64,000 nt of DNA. Origin: Podocnemis expansa. Taxonomy: Eukaryota; Chordata; Testudines; Podocnemididae. This document shows positions 35,068 through 47,536 of this stretch, in pieces. The notes beneath the pieces were generated by a model. That model was given only the letters and a program-made list of their open reading frames with translations. It ran no database searches and was not told where the DNA came from. Location: positions 12,191,403-12,255,402 of the forward strand of contig ML681981.1 in NCBI GenBank assembly GCA_007922195.1, given 5' to 3'. A program made the translations under genes and the position numbers. Each line of letters begins with the position of its first letter. The first letter of the stretch is position 1.

Positions 35068-36175
35068 ATTATAGAATCATAGAATCCTAGAGTTGGAAGG
35101 GACCTCATAGGTCATCTAGTCCAACCCCCTGCCAGAAGCAGGACCACTCCCACTAAACCATCCCAGACATGGTTTTGTCCAGCTGGGCCTTAAACACCTC
35201 CAAAGATGGAGACTCTACTACCTCCCTTGGCAGCTCATTCCAATGCTTCACCACTCGCCTAGTAAAAAAGTTTTTCTAATATCCAGCCTCAACCTCACTA
35301 ACTGCAACTTGAGACCATTGCTCCTTGTTCTGTCCTCTGTTACCACTGAGAACAGTCAAGCTCCATCTTCCTTGGAGCATCCCTTCAAGTAGTTGAAGGT
35401 TGCTATCAAATCCCCCCTCAATCTTCTCTTCTGCAGACTAAATAAGCCTAATGCTTTCAGTCTGTCCTCATAGGGCTTGTGCTCCAACCCTTTAATCATT
35501 TTGGTTGCCCTCCTCTGAACTCTCTCTAGCATGTCCCTGTCCTTTTTGTAGTGGGGACCCCAAAACTGAACACAGTATTCTAGATGTGGCCTCACCAGTG
35601 CAGAATAGAGGGGAATGATCCCATCCCTTGATCTGCTGGTAATACTTCTTTTGATGCAGCCCAGTATGCCATTGGCCTTTTTGGCCACAAGAGCACACTG
35701 CTGACTCATATCCAGCTTCCCATCCACCATGACCCCCAGGTCCTTTTCTACACTGCTGCTACTTAGCTGAATGTTTCCCAGCCTGTAGCAGTGCATAGGG
35801 TTTTTTTGTCCCAAATGCAGGATTTTACACTTGTCCTTATTGAACTTCATAAGATTTCTATTGGCCCACTGTTCCAATTTATCTAGGTCTCCCTGAATCC
35901 TATCCTTGCCCTCCAACGTGTCTACTGGTCCCCCCAGCTTGGTGTCATCCGCAAACTTACTGAGAGTGCAGTCTGTTCCATCGTCCAGATCATTGATGAA
36001 AATGTTGAACAGAACTGGCCCCAGGACCGACCCCTGGGGCACACCACTCGTGACTGGTTGCCAGCTAGACATGGAACCATTGATTCCTACACGCTGAAAC
36101 CGTTGATCTAGCCAGTTTTCTATCCACCTTATAGTCCACCTATCCAACCCATACTTCCTTAATTCTAGCACTTAA
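35068..36175 (-). mobile_element. CR1 LINE, 3' part
   Basis: The minus strand encodes 271 uninterrupted residues (35356-36171) of CR1 reverse transcriptase: [37 protein letters not shown], the catalytic box in [27 protein letters not shown] and [18 protein letters not shown]. The ORF end is then frameshifted. The 3' terminus is the CR1 tail, read on the minus strand as GATTCTATGATTCTATAAT. The 5' end is truncated, the normal state for CR1. An open frame of this length marks it as one of the younger repeats here. Confidence 0.93.
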
Positions 36176-38400
36176 TAGGATTTTAAAAAGTTAGACATAG
36201 ACAGTATCTATAATTACATTAGATTGAATATGGATAAAAAATTGTAGAAATGTTAAACTTTTCTGTTTCCTGGCAAAAAACTAGTTAACAATGGGTAGGG
36301 TTGGGAAGAAACTTCCAACTTGGGGCAGGGTATTTCATAGTGTCCATTAGGAGTTTTTTCATAATTGGCAGTTATGAGAATCCTGTACCTTCTTCTGAAG
36401 CATCTGCTCCTAGCTACTTATCAGTGACAAAATACCAGCATAGATGAAACCGCTCCAGACCAGTGATTTTATGTTTAAATGTGAAAGAGAACTGCAACCC
36501 AAGTTGGCAGTTTGTGCTTGTAATTCATAACTGTGTAGTAACAAAGTTTAATCTCTGTTTTAGTATTTTCCCATCTCTTTTGGTTCACATTTTTGACTAG
36601 GTCAGCCACTACGTAGAGTGTGTTTAAACACTGTACGGTAGAGTGTAACCAGGGCTTAATGGGTTCTGTGGAATACTGTATTTAAATTCTATGGTAAGTC
36701 CTCCTGATTTCTTTGGCATACAACACTAAATTTTGAGGCAAATAAACATTATATAGCAGCATAAAATTGGGGAGGGGGAGTTCTGAAACAGTGTGAGCAA
36801 GATTGTGAGCAAGATTGCAACTTAATGTGATTCATTATTTGTATGCATATGAATTTAGGAACTCTTCAGAAAGATAAACAAGTTGCATCCATTACACTGA
36901 GCAGTTTGTATTTTGACTCTCCTGTGCTACTCCTTTGAACACGTATCATGCCACCAAGGTGGTTACTTTAGTCTATTGATAGGGGTCAGAAAGAACATCT
37001 ATTAAAGTGGTTTATATTAAAAGCTATGATCTTAGCTGCCTCAAAGTAATCCTGTCTGGTGTGTCGTATATGCTGATGCACCAATACCCAACAAATATTT
37101 CACATTTCAAACTTTGTGCATTTGGAAAGAGCAGCTGTCCTTTTTCAAAGGTGAGTTCTGCTGAACTCATGCACATATGTGATATTAGAAGTAGAATTCT
37201 ACAGTTCTCCCAATTACTTTGGTATGCATTTAAAAATTACATCCTACTGTTTGGGTGAAAATTAATGATTTATGTTATGATAATACATGTACGTGATAAT
37301 GTCCTGAATAAAATATTACAGTAATAAAAAGTTCTCTAGGTAATGTGTATCACACAAAAAGAACTTGCTTTTCTTTAGAGCAAGGTCTCCCCTTTCTTTT
37401 CTCTTTAAGCTCTACTGCTTTTTATGGTAGGTTACCTGCCGTGTGGGGAAAGAGAGAAATATTCGTGTATGTTTAAAAATATTAATTTTTTACTTTATTT
37501 GAGTTATTTCTTACAGTAATACTGATGTAAGAACATCCTGTATTTCTTACATTTTGATTTTAAGATATTTGGAAGCCCAAGTAGCAGAATTCTAAATAGC
37601 TCTGACCTAGCAATAACCTCATGGAATAAAAATGAAACTTAAACATGCTAAACTGCTTTATTCTTCTTGCATACAAATTACGTTGCATTCAATAGGTAGG
37701 TGAGTCACTGTTGTAATGGTTTCAAATAGACAGATGGTTTCCACTGAATGAATCATCTTAATGAAAATATCAGGATGTCACTTGAGCTCTTAATAATATG
37801 ATGATTAAGTGTTGAGAATATTGTTTAAATTTTGAGGACTGAAGTAGGAAAAAAATCCAGATCTTTAGTTATTATATTTACTGAATACCAAGAAAAGGTA
37901 AGGAAATATTTCTTACATTTTATTTAATAGTCAAAACTATTTTAATAATTGTGTAGTAATATTTAACATATAACTAAACTTTACAAGCCACAAAAGGTCA
38001 ACATAAACTAAGTTTCCTGTATCTCAAAGAAAACACTATAATAGTATTTTAAAGCAGATGTATTTAAATTATGGAATAGGAGTTAAGGTTTTTTTTTAAT
38101 TTTGAGAACTAGTAATATAATTATCCAAGTAATTTAAAAAAAAATTATATTTGGCATCATTTTGCATCATGCCATAAGTGAAAATGTAGGTTCAAGGGTA
38201 CAATTTTATTTTCCAGTGTACACCTTGGATCTTTTTCATATGCATTGCACTGATGTCAGTGGGAGTTCCACATATGGAACAAATGCAGAATATACATTAT
38301 GGTTATGACTTACAGTGGAGAACTCTGTCCGTAATTTCAGAAGTGCCTTTTTGTCATATGGAGAACATTTCTTTTTTAATCACGTTTTGTCTTGTTTTAG
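36176..38400. other. EXOC6: Intronic sequence after the CR1 copy
   Basis: No exon and no repeat identified. Confidence 0.4.
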
Positions 38401-38484
38401 GGTGATGGAGAGACATTTGAAAACTACTACAGAAAACAAAGAAGGAAACAAGCAAGATTAGTTTTACAGCCACAGTCAAACATG
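38401..38484 (+). CDS. EXOC6: EXOC6 exon, ETFENYYRKQRRKQARLVLQ block
   Basis: Twenty-eight codons in phase 0 at both ends. The acceptor is CTTGTTTTAG|GGT. The donor is ATG|GTAACC, the weakest donor of the set because it lacks G at position +5. The exon begins GDGETFENYYRKQRRKQAR and ends QPQSNM. The basic stretch is a family hallmark. The next exon follows after only 105 bp. Confidence 0.95.
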
Positions 38485-38589
38485 GTAACCAATACTATTT
38501 TTATTAAATAGCACTGACTTGGAATTTTGCTCAATTATTTAGTGATATTTTTATTCCTCAACTTTTTTTTTTTTTTTTTTTACTTAAAG

Positions 38590-38636
38590 CATGAAACAGT
38601 AGAAGGCTACAGAAGATATTTCAGTCAAATTGTAGG
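38590..38636 (+). CDS. EXOC6: EXOC6 exon, 47-nt small exon
   Basis: The acceptor follows a run of about twenty T and ends TTACTTAAAG|C; the donor is GG|GTAAGT. It encodes HETVEGYRRYFSQIV plus the first two bases of a glycine codon, so it starts in phase 0 and leaves two bases over. The following exon supplies the single base that completes glycine, as in GFFVVEDHIL. Being 47 nt long, skipping it would shift the frame. Confidence 0.94.
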
Positions 38637-39033
38637 GTAAGTTTTCTAGATGGAACTTTCTTGTCCTTATTTTTATTCCCAGAATCCTCTCCTCTGTGAA
38701 AGATTCAGTTTCCATGCCACTTGTATCCTTTTGCTATATGGGTTGTGGCTACTGGTTCTAAGCAGTGGAGGATTCATCTGTTCTCCACATGCAACCTTTC
38801 AGTATAGTTGCAGATAATAGACTTTCCTTGGAGCTGGGCTCTAGTTAGCAGGGGCTGCTTTTCCCCCAGTCTGTCCAAAACAGCACCAAGGGCCTTATGT
38901 GAAGTTGCAGTTGTTCTGTGTCTATTGCCTGCTCAGGACTATGTGCAAAGGGCAGGATCTGCTCCATATTGTAATAAATATCTTAAAATAATTGTTGCTT
39001 AGATAACTTAATTCTTGTACATGCTTGTTATAG
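38637..39033 (+). other. EXOC6: EXOC6 intron of 397 bp
   Basis: GTAAGT to TTATAG, one of the shortest complete introns in the window. No repeat identified. Confidence 0.85.
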
Positions 39034-39154
39034 TTTCTTTGTAGTTGAAGATCACATTTTACATGTAACCCAAGGATTGGTAACTAGAGCATACACTGAT
39101 GAACTCTGGAACATGGCACTGTCAAAGATTATTGCTGTTCTGAGAACCCATTCG
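39034..39154 (+). CDS. EXOC6: EXOC6 exon, FFVVEDHILHVTQGLVTRAY block
   Basis: The acceptor is CTTGTTATAG|T and the donor is TCG|GTAAGT. It is 121 nt: one base to finish the preceding glycine codon, then 40 codons ending ALSKIIAVLRTHS. The phrase HVTQGLVTRAYTDELWNMAL matches EXOC6 better than EXOC6B, which has HTTQGLVNRAYIDELW. It ends in phase 0. Confidence 0.96.
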
Positions 39155-41559
39155 GTAAGTGAGAAGACTTTGTGGTAATGCATTTTAAGTCCATTAAAGA
39201 GTGTCTGTGTGTTTAAAAGTAGGATAATGTCAAAGTGAAAAATTACACTTCTATCATTATGGGGCTTTTTTTTTGTGATTAAAAATTGCTCAGATTTGAA
39301 AGAGAGCCTGCCAAGCTTTTGTTTTTCCCAGTTGTATCAGGCTGTGAGCCACAGCCATGGGCTATTTGCATAACCCTCCACTGATTTACAACTCTCTGGG
39401 TCTTCCAAATATGCTCTAAATCCAGCAGTTTAGAATATGCAGAGTTAATCTGCTGTTACTATTGCACTCTGGCCTCATTAGTTTCAACTGACCTCTTCAT
39501 TAGATCAGATTGAATAGTTCATCACTGAAAGCACCACTAGGAAATAATTCCTAATTATCATTCTAAATACCCTGTTTCCAAAATAAACTCCACCAGCAAA
39601 ACCCTTAGAGCTGCCCCTTCAATTCCTCTACAAGTAATATGTTTACATTGCAATGGAGGCATTACTTGATAATACTATGAATTTAATGCTATGTTTAACT
39701 GAATATTTCAGTATTTTTAAAACATATATGCAAATGACCTCTCTATTATCCACCCAGAAGAAAACTGGGTATCAACACGCTATTTCTGTTCCCCCATGGA
39801 AAACAAGGGAATGCAGTCATTGATTGTGCTTACACACATTTTATCCTGGTTAATTACTTCAAAACTTGCCAAAAGGGACATAGGTGGCATGATCTTCCAG
39901 GAAGAAAAATAGAAGATTTGTAGCTTTTATCAAATGCTATTACTTCTTGTTTTGACTTGCCTTTTTCAGTGTTCGCTAATCTCCATGCAAAACTATGTGC
40001 TTAAATCATGGAGTTTGCGTTTTGCTGCCATTTTACTGTTATTATTGGTGGTTTTAATTTTGGACAGTATTTTATATTTTATAAATATTTTAGGAAAAGC
40101 TAAAAACAATTTGGTTTCAAACTGCAACTACGATATTTTCATCAGGAACATTTCTGGTGAATGCCAGGTGGGTTTTGTTTCCAAACCCCAACTCAAGTTA
40201 GTAGGCACTAGGAAGTTTTAATTGTTCTAAACCACACATTTTGCAAAGCAGGTGAATGTTTAATTTATTGATTGATGTGCAGTTGTAAAAATGTGACAAT
40301 TTAAAGCCATTCAAATGTACTGAAGTCTTGTTTCATCTTAAAACCCTTCATTAAAGGTTTTCTGATGTAATTGACCTTGATGTTATAATTTGTTCTCAGG
40401 CTGTGTAACACCCTTCACAATCAATTATAATATACTAGTTTGTATTGAGGTGAAGTGGGTGACTAGTGCTTAAGTAAGTATATCTTCTCTTTGAAGTACT
40501 GCAAGAAGCAAAACCATTAGCTTATTTATACAATTATTTGGAGAGTAAAGACACAAAAAATCGTGTAAAGCTGACATGTGGGTCACATTTCAATTCTGTA
40601 TTCTCATCCTTCATTAAATGGCATGGCCATAAATATAATTTCTATTTTCTTTATTAAAAATGATGATGAATACCAAAATATTATAAAAGATAGAAACACA
40701 AGTGGAGGATGAATGTAGCCTGATTTTTCAGAGGTGCGTCAACAATACTCTTAGACTTCAGCAAAAGCTACAGATGCTCAACACTTCTTTACAGGTGCTA
40801 TATAAATTATATAGATGCAGTGCTTACCGTTATGTATCGAAGTTTGCAGATATTAACATAATATGCAAACGTTTTGCTTACATCTCCTCACCTGGAAATG
40901 AGTCGTGAAAGTGCCCTGGGGCCAATACTGGTTAAACTGAGGCTTAGTGTTTGAAAGTAATATAAAGGTTCCCTTGCAAATCCCTTTCTGCCTGACCATG
41001 GTTTAGCAAAACACTTACGTATGTGCTTAGGTCCCATTTACCTCAATGAATGGTGACTCCGTGCATCTCATCGATGATGTGCATCACCTCCCTGATTCTA
41101 GCTGGTTCTGTCTAAGCTCCTTCCTATCATGACAGAGTTTGTCATAACCTTGTGATGTGAACAAATATAGTATATGACAGGACTAAATTAAGAAAAGGTG
41201 GGTTTTTTCCGTAATATCTTTTATTGGACCAACTTCCGTTAGAAGGAGAGAGACAAACTTTCAAGCTGAAGAGCTCTATGTGAGCTTGGAAACTCCTCTC
41301 TCTCTAACAGAAAATGGTACCTCCAAAGGTGCTACTTCACTCACCTTGTCTCTTGAATGTACTGGGGCCAGTAAGGCTACAACAGCACTATATATGTAAA
41401 TTAAAACAAGTAAGTTTAAAATGCTTTTATTGACATATGAACTTAACTAGTGGTATAAAACTAGTAAGTTTCACCCACTGACTGCACCACTGTGATTTGA
41501 AAATGTATTTGCTGTTTGATTTAAATTGCTTTTACAAAATTAGCGTTTCTTCTTTCCAG
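39155..41559 (+). other. EXOC6: EXOC6 intron of 2.4 kb
   Basis: GTAAGT to TTTCCAG. One foldback repeat at 41190-41365. The 95-codon frame at 39934 and the 68-codon frame at 40702 have no support. Confidence 0.8.
41190..41365. repeat. Foldback repeat of the TTTTATTGGACCAACTT family
   Basis: AAGGTGGG...ATATCTTTTATTGGACCAAC and GGAGAGAGACAAACTTTC on the left are mirrored by CTCTCTCTCTAACAGAAAAT and TCACTCACCTTGTCTCTTG on the right. The same unit recurs at 57250-57395 (AATTGGTCCAATAGATAC). I know this as a common sauropsid interspersed sequence but cannot name its class. Confidence 0.55.
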
Positions 41560-41631
41560 TCATATTGCACTGATCCTGATCTTGTTTTGGAGCTGAAGAA
41601 TCTCATTGTTGTGTTTGCTGATACTTTGCAG
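41560..41631 (+). CDS. EXOC6: EXOC6 exon, SYCTDPDLVLELKNL block
   Basis: Twenty-four codons, phase 0 to phase 0. The acceptor is TTCTTTCCAG|T and the donor is CAG|GTTAGT. It encodes SYCTDPDLVLELKNLIVVF and then ADTLQ. The SYCTDP and VVFADTLQ residues agree with EXOC6. Reading on past the donor quickly leaves homology, so the exon end is firm. Confidence 0.95.
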
Positions 41632-42345
41632 GTTAGTGTTATTTTGACAATTGAAGTAAAATACCTGGAGCCAAATTCTGCCTTTGGGCAAATATGTACA
41701 AGCCCCATTGGTTTTACTGAAATTATATGGATGTTCCAAGAACAGAATTAGCCAAGGTATTTTAAATAATGAATATATTTTACCCTAGCTTTCTTCTACT
41801 GGTTCCTCCCCTCTTCCTAATTTGTGCCTACCACAGACCTACTTGGTTCCTAGTTGTGCAGTGGAAAAATTGATTATCAGATTTTGTAATTTGTTTGGAA
41901 GAGTACTACATAGCATCAAAATAAAAGTAAAATTTATATTTTTCTAAATATTTCAATTCTAATTAATAGAAATTAATAATATGTCAGTTCAATCATTGAG
42001 GTTGCTGCTTGAAAGATCAGTTCTGCTTGATAGCTTGGTTTGCTCTTGAACTGTTGGTAAAACAGATAAACATATAGTGCAGTTAAATAGCAAGTTAAAA
42101 ACATTTAAAAGGAATTTTTCATATTTTACCGTGAAAACTGTACCATTCTTAAAGTAAATAGCATATTGGGTTTGCGAACTAATAAATTATGTTTAATAAT
42201 CTCTTTATAAGTAGAGTCCTGTAGCTTGTACAATAATGTTGCAAAGTTGCATTATAAAATAACCTTTTTAAAAATATTGAAGCCCTGTATGATAAATGAA
42301 GGTAGTAGTTATTGATTTATTTGTCCTTTTTATTTTTATACTTAG
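41632..42345 (+). other. EXOC6: EXOC6 intron of 714 bp
   Basis: GTTAGT to ATACTTAG. No feature identified beyond a diverged AAATTCTGCC-type sauropsid repeat at about 41668-41750. Confidence 0.7.
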
Positions 42346-42443
42346 GGTTATGGGTTTCCTGTGAATCGACTGTTTGATCTTTTATTTGAAATAAGAGATC
42401 AGTACAATGAAACACTGCTTAAAAAATGGGCTGGGTTGTTCAG
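42346..42443 (+). CDS. EXOC6: EXOC6 exon, GYGFPVNRLFDLLFEIRDQY block
   Basis: The acceptor is TTTATACTTAG|G and the donor is CAG|GTTAGT. It is 98 nt, starting in phase 0 and ending after two bases of an arginine codon (KKWAGLF then R split). The stretch RLFDLLFEIRDQYNETLLKK is typical of the C-terminal half of Sec15. The next exon gives the missing base. Confidence 0.95.
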
Positions 42444-43716
42444 GTTAGTATTGCAAAATGAAAAAAGTTTCAAAATAGTCTGTTAATAAGATTTGGTTTA
42501 ATTACTCCATAATTGTGCCTTTGAATCAAATCTACTTTTCTTCTGTCAAATTTTAAATTTCTTTCATTAAATACTATTTTTCTAAAATTTGGTTAACTGA
42601 ATATGGTATACTGTGTAGCCCAAACCAATAAGACTTAAAAGTCTATTGGCATGTCTGTTATGAATGACCTTTGATGGGTATAGCACTTGCGAACTGTAAA
42701 ATTTAATTTCCTTGAGCATTATGGTTTGCATTCATTTTATAAACAAATTTATATCAATTTGGGTTGTTTTGCTAGAGAAAGATGGTAAAATTATTGAACT
42801 CTTTCCTGGTTCAATAATGCTGGTTCTTTTTCTAATGTAAAAGCAATATTGAAAATGAAATATCACAGATGCTCACAGATTCAGTTGGCCTGATGTCACT
42901 GTACAATAATTCTAGGCAATATGATGTGAGAAAGTTAACCTTGAGCTCTTTTATATTATGCTATTATAGGAAGATCAGGATGCCTATAACTTGTGGGAGC
43001 AAGAGTACAAAAAACATTAAGGTTTTTTTGATAGTAAGCATTGTTTTGTATCCTAGCAGAAACCAGGTACTTTTGCTGCACCTGCTTTGCTTCTATGCCT
43101 GCCTTAGAAAGAATGTGAGAAGGAGAATGGCAAACCCAGAATTTAAAGGCGTTTAGGAGCGTTAATCTGAAGTCCCTGTTCCAGGTAGAAAGTGACCATT
43201 GTATGTGCCCTGGGTGTGTTCACAATGGAAAAAAAAATTACATTTGTAGTAGAACACATGGTAACTAATATAGCATTAAACATTCAGTGTAGACAAGGCC
43301 AGTCAGCTTTACTGAATTAGTTGATCATGGTTACCCCCAGGGTAGACCAGTTAACATGAAGTCCCTGTGTATATTGATTTATATGATCTGCAGAGAAATC
43401 AGAGAGATCTAAGTTGTGTTTTACATTGTGTTAGTTACAACAGGGTATAATACTCCAGTGTGAACAAACCCTTTAGGGTAAGGTAGAGCCTGGAAAAATC
43501 ATTGCATGAAGACCTCTGATTCCGAGGCTGCAATTAGTGTTATTCAATCTTCCAAAATGCTATTTGGGATTCTGGAGCAATAATGAATTCAATTTGCCTC
43601 TTTTGAAATTGTGCATATGATCTCACGTCAATGAAAAGCTTTGTATTTATTTATTTATGCTATTTTAAAATATTAATTCATCTTCTGAGTGTGCTGACTT
43701 TGCTAACTCTGAACAG
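42444..43716 (+). other. EXOC6: EXOC6 intron of 1.3 kb
   Basis: GTTAGT to CTGAACAG. AGTGTAGACAAGGCC (43292-43306) looks like one end of a TIR element, but no partner was found. Confidence 0.7.
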
Positions 43717-43822
43717 GGATATTTTTGAAGCAGATAATTACAGCCCTATCCCTGTAGCAAATGAAGAGGAATACAAAGTAGTGATTAGCAAATTTCCTTT
43801 TCAAGATCCAGAGCTTGATAAG
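43717..43822 (+). CDS. EXOC6: EXOC6 exon, DNYSPIPVANEEEYKVVISK block
   Basis: The acceptor is CTCTGAACAG|G and the donor is AAG|GTAAGA. It is 106 nt: one base finishing the arginine codon, then 35 codons from DIFEADNYSPIPV to KFPFQDPELDK. It ends in phase 0. The following intron is about 6.5 kb and is the most repeat-loaded of those complete in the window. Confidence 0.95.
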
Positions 43823-45369
43823 GTAAGAACAAGTTTTGTATTACAAAAGTTTGCCATAAAACCACTTAAACAGAGTTAGCACAGCAATTAATTTTGTAAT
43901 TAAAAAGTAATTAAAGTTTGAAGAACAAGGTAGATTAAGAGGCTAAATCACCATTTTCATGCGTAATTATCTAGTTATAAATAAACATGAAGATTCAAGC
44001 TTTAGTAATTTAATCTGAAATTTTAGTGACTAATGATGCTTATAGTTTTGTAAACAAATTAATAATCAGCTTTTAATAATTAATACAGTTTTTGTTTAAC
44101 TATGTTAATTCTCAAGTTTTACTGCAGTATTTCAGGTTCCCTAAACCATAGTCTACTATGTACTGTAGCATTATAAAATTTAACAGTTGTACAAGATCTC
44201 ATAAATTATTTTTTTTTTTTGTAAATTTATTGTTTAGGTGTTACTGAACTGGTTCATTGTATAGTGTAAAATATAGCCATGGTCCATCCCCATATGAACT
44301 GTGAATGTTTCTTCGAAATATTAGCATTCCAGTGAGTGTTCTTGTGAATTTCTCTGTGTACAGCTACGAAGTTCTTAAAGAAAAGCTGCTCCCTCAAAAA
44401 AAGATGAGGCTATTATCTTGTGCAACTCAAATGTGTTTTGTAGATAGTAGCAGGCTTGAAATAAAAGAGCCATGGCTGTGGTATTATTTATATCTCATTA
44501 GTTCCTAGAAGCCCCTAACAAAACTGAGGCCCAATTAAACAGCTATTCCCACTGTTTAATGGTGAATAGGTTTCTATAGGATCCACCACTGTAGATATCT
44601 TTTTACTCTTGCAAATAATTTGAATCTGTCATTCAGTTATCATTTATTTTTCCAAATGTAACAGCTGAATACCATTTATATGTTACTGGAGTAAAATGGA
44701 GGAAAATTAAAGAGTGTTATATACAGTTTAATGAGTATGACTCTAAAGCATAAGGTTTATTTATAGATGACCATGTATGATGTGCAAGTACAATTTATTT
44801 ATTTTTTTTAAAGTTAGTGTGGTCATGATTTTGATAGTCCTTTACTCACTATCATACTATGCAGATCTTTTTAAATTGTAATCTTTTTAAATGTTTTTCT
44901 GTCAGTTTTCTTAGACATATAATAATAAATACCAAACTCAGAAACAAATTAATAAAAGACAGTATCAGCAATATATAGCATACCGCATAGGAGTTATGTT
45001 CAATCTCATGAATGATAGTTGTCCTGACAGACATAGCCAACATGGTGCTTTAATTTTAAATTGTGATAAACCATTGCAATTATTATTCTATTACTTGTGC
45101 AAATACACAATCTCAGACCATTGCCATATATGTAAATAAGCTACAAGAATAAAAGAATTAGTACTTAGCCAAGGAGCATGGAAATGAGGATAGTGTTGTT
45201 CACTCCAATGGGAATGCATTCTGACAACCATTAGTTTTTAGATTGGTTTATAACACAGAAAATCACTGTTATTTTATATTGAACAATTCTTGGCTTATAG
45301 AGTTTTCTCTGGACTAGATCTCAGTCTGATATTTAGCTTCAGTCTAGTGGGCTTGAGAAAACAGCTGGG

Positions 45370-45560
45370 AATTACGAGTTGTGGCATCTATTCCCAACTC
45401 TGCTGTTGGCCTGCTTTGTGGTACTAGGCAAGTCACTTCACATCTGCATGCTTCTGCTAATTCATCTGTAAAATGGGGAATAATGATTCTTACACACTTA
45501 TAAAGAGCATTGAGAGCTAGAACTTTGAAAGCGATAGATCTGAAACACTACACAATTCAG
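45370..45560 (+). repeat. MIR-type SINE
   Basis: GGCAAGTCACTTCACATCTG, AATTCATCTGTAAAATGGGG and AATAATGATTCTTACACAC follow the MIR core order. Confidence 0.75.
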
Positions 45561-45924
45561 GGTATTAGAAATAATATATTTGAAGTTGTTTTATCTCTTG
45601 TGTCCTTTTCTTCTTGTATGTTCTTAAATTGAAATATGCTTATATTCACGTAGCATAGTTCTTACATTCCTGGTCCTCACATAAAAAGTGTTTTAGATTT
45701 TTAGTGGTTTTTGTTTGATGCATCTCTCTCTAAGGCTCTAGAGTTTGCAGGATGTTCAGGAGTTTGACTGAATGGGCCTATCCATAGTACTTGACCACAG
45801 TGGCAAGGAGGGTTTTGCAAACATGCAAGAAACTTTATCTCATATTATCCTGTGGTCCTGGGGAAAATGCACTGTGCTAAGAAGAAGCCTATGAGTTCAG
45901 ATATTGCATTTGTTGGCTGCTGTT

Positions 45925-46110
45925 TATAGTCCCATGTACTTCACAGCCCTGTGCAGTCTAAGGTCTGGAAGATAGTCATATATCAGTCTGCATCATTTTA
46001 CAAATAAGTCAACAGAGAGGTTATATAAGGCTACTTTAGGCATAGTTGAGATTAGGAACCAGGTTGTAATATGACAAACCCGAGTTTTATCCATTAGTTA
46101 TACTGACTTT
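45925..46110 (-). repeat. MIR-type SINE, minus strand
   Basis: CATTTTACAAATAAGTCAAC and AGAGAGGTTATATAAGG then GATTAGGAACCAGGTTGT read as MIR in reverse. It lies 365 bp from the plus-strand copy. Confidence 0.55.
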
Positions 46111-47536
46111 CAGACTGACTGTATAAACCTTTGTTTTTATAATCTCTAGCCAATGTACTACACTTCCCTCTTAAATTCAGGGATACAACCCATGATTTTC
46201 TATCACTGTTATTCTGCTGTTTAACAAATACTTATGTAAGCCACTGGCAAAGTGGATGGTGTGGCCTACTGTAGTTGTTGATCCTCCCAGAGAATAAACA
46301 ATTGTTCCTGTCTCTCCACTGGTAAAAGATCTGAAGGTCCTAGTTTTAAACCCTGCCGATAAACCATGTAAAACGCTCTTTTAGTGGCATGATAAAACTT
46401 CTTTTTTGGTTTTCTTTTTTTAAAAAAATGGTCTGTTCATTTCTCAAACAGTGAGAAAATGTCTTTTAAAATGAGTTTATATTCCACATTATGGTCATTT
46501 GTTCCACATATTGGTAGGTTTGATGGCTGAAAGTTGTGGTTTGAAGAACCTCAGATTATGTAACCCAGCTCTTCTAATAACACTGTTATGTGGTGACACA
46601 GATCTGTTGTTACATGCATTTTCTTGTATTAAGAGACCTGATAACTCTCTTGTGGTAATGCCAATTGTGAATTATCATTGTCCTTGCAGATGGGTTGAAT
46701 CCTTAAGTCAACAGAAGTAAATGGTCATTGAGAATTCAATTATAATGAATTCCTTGGGGAAAAAGACTGTTGTTTGGAATTGTTAAATAGGATTTTTTTC
46801 CTTTTATAATACAATATTCCTGTAAAAAGTGTTAGTGTATTTTGTCTTTTATAAATCACTATAGCTTACAAAATACATTTATAATTCATTTGAATTGTAT
46901 TATATTTAAATGAAATAGTATATAAGTATTGGTTGAGATCTGCAAAGCAGTCTAAAGCATGTGTGTACAGTAAACTTAATGGACTAGTGTCCCTGTGCCT
47001 TAGATTGCTTTGCAAATCCTAAACATCCCCTGTTCTCTATTTCATTTATCTCTGAAGACCTACTTTTGGTTGCAGTTACCACAGCCAGATGAATTAAGGA
47101 AAAGGCCCTCCTGGTAGATCCACCTCATATTATATTTCACACAGATAAATTGACATTCAAAGCCCATACCAAATTCCTGCCCAAGTGGTTAGATTTCAAT
47201 ATAAATCAAATAATCCACTTTCTGTTATTTTTTTCCTAAATCATACCTTAGAAAGGGAGAAGCTAGGATGCATACTCTAAACGTTCAAAGAGTCTTAGCT
47301 TTCTGTTTACAAAGAATGACACCTTTTAGAGCTTCCCCGAGATGATTTGTGGCATCTGCTGAAAGAATAAAGGTCAACTCTTTATCATCTAAAGGTTACC
47401 TAGATGGGTTTCGGCTTACATTAAGGCTTTTTCTGACATAGTTGTCTGGGTGCTCCAGTTCAGACTAGGTAGCATTCTATTACAGCTTACTTCCTTGCAC
47501 AGTGTACCCATTTCAGACATCTGCATGGCAGCCATT

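Larger units (their letters stand above)
32009..38400 (+). other. EXOC6: EXOC6 intron of 6.4 kb
   Basis: It starts GTATGT and ends CTTGTTTTAG. It contains a CR1 copy (35068-36175). At 33846-34520 are weak ends (GGGCTTATCTACACTTGG and CTGTGTAGAAAAGGGC) that may be a worn relative of the TIR family. The rest shows nothing I recognise. Confidence 0.8.

Noticed and set aside
39934..40221. 95-codon hydrophobic frame that could suggest a membrane protein
   Set aside because: It lies inside an intron without splice sites in phase, AT-rich sequence easily gives Leu/Ile/Val-rich frames, and there is no family match.
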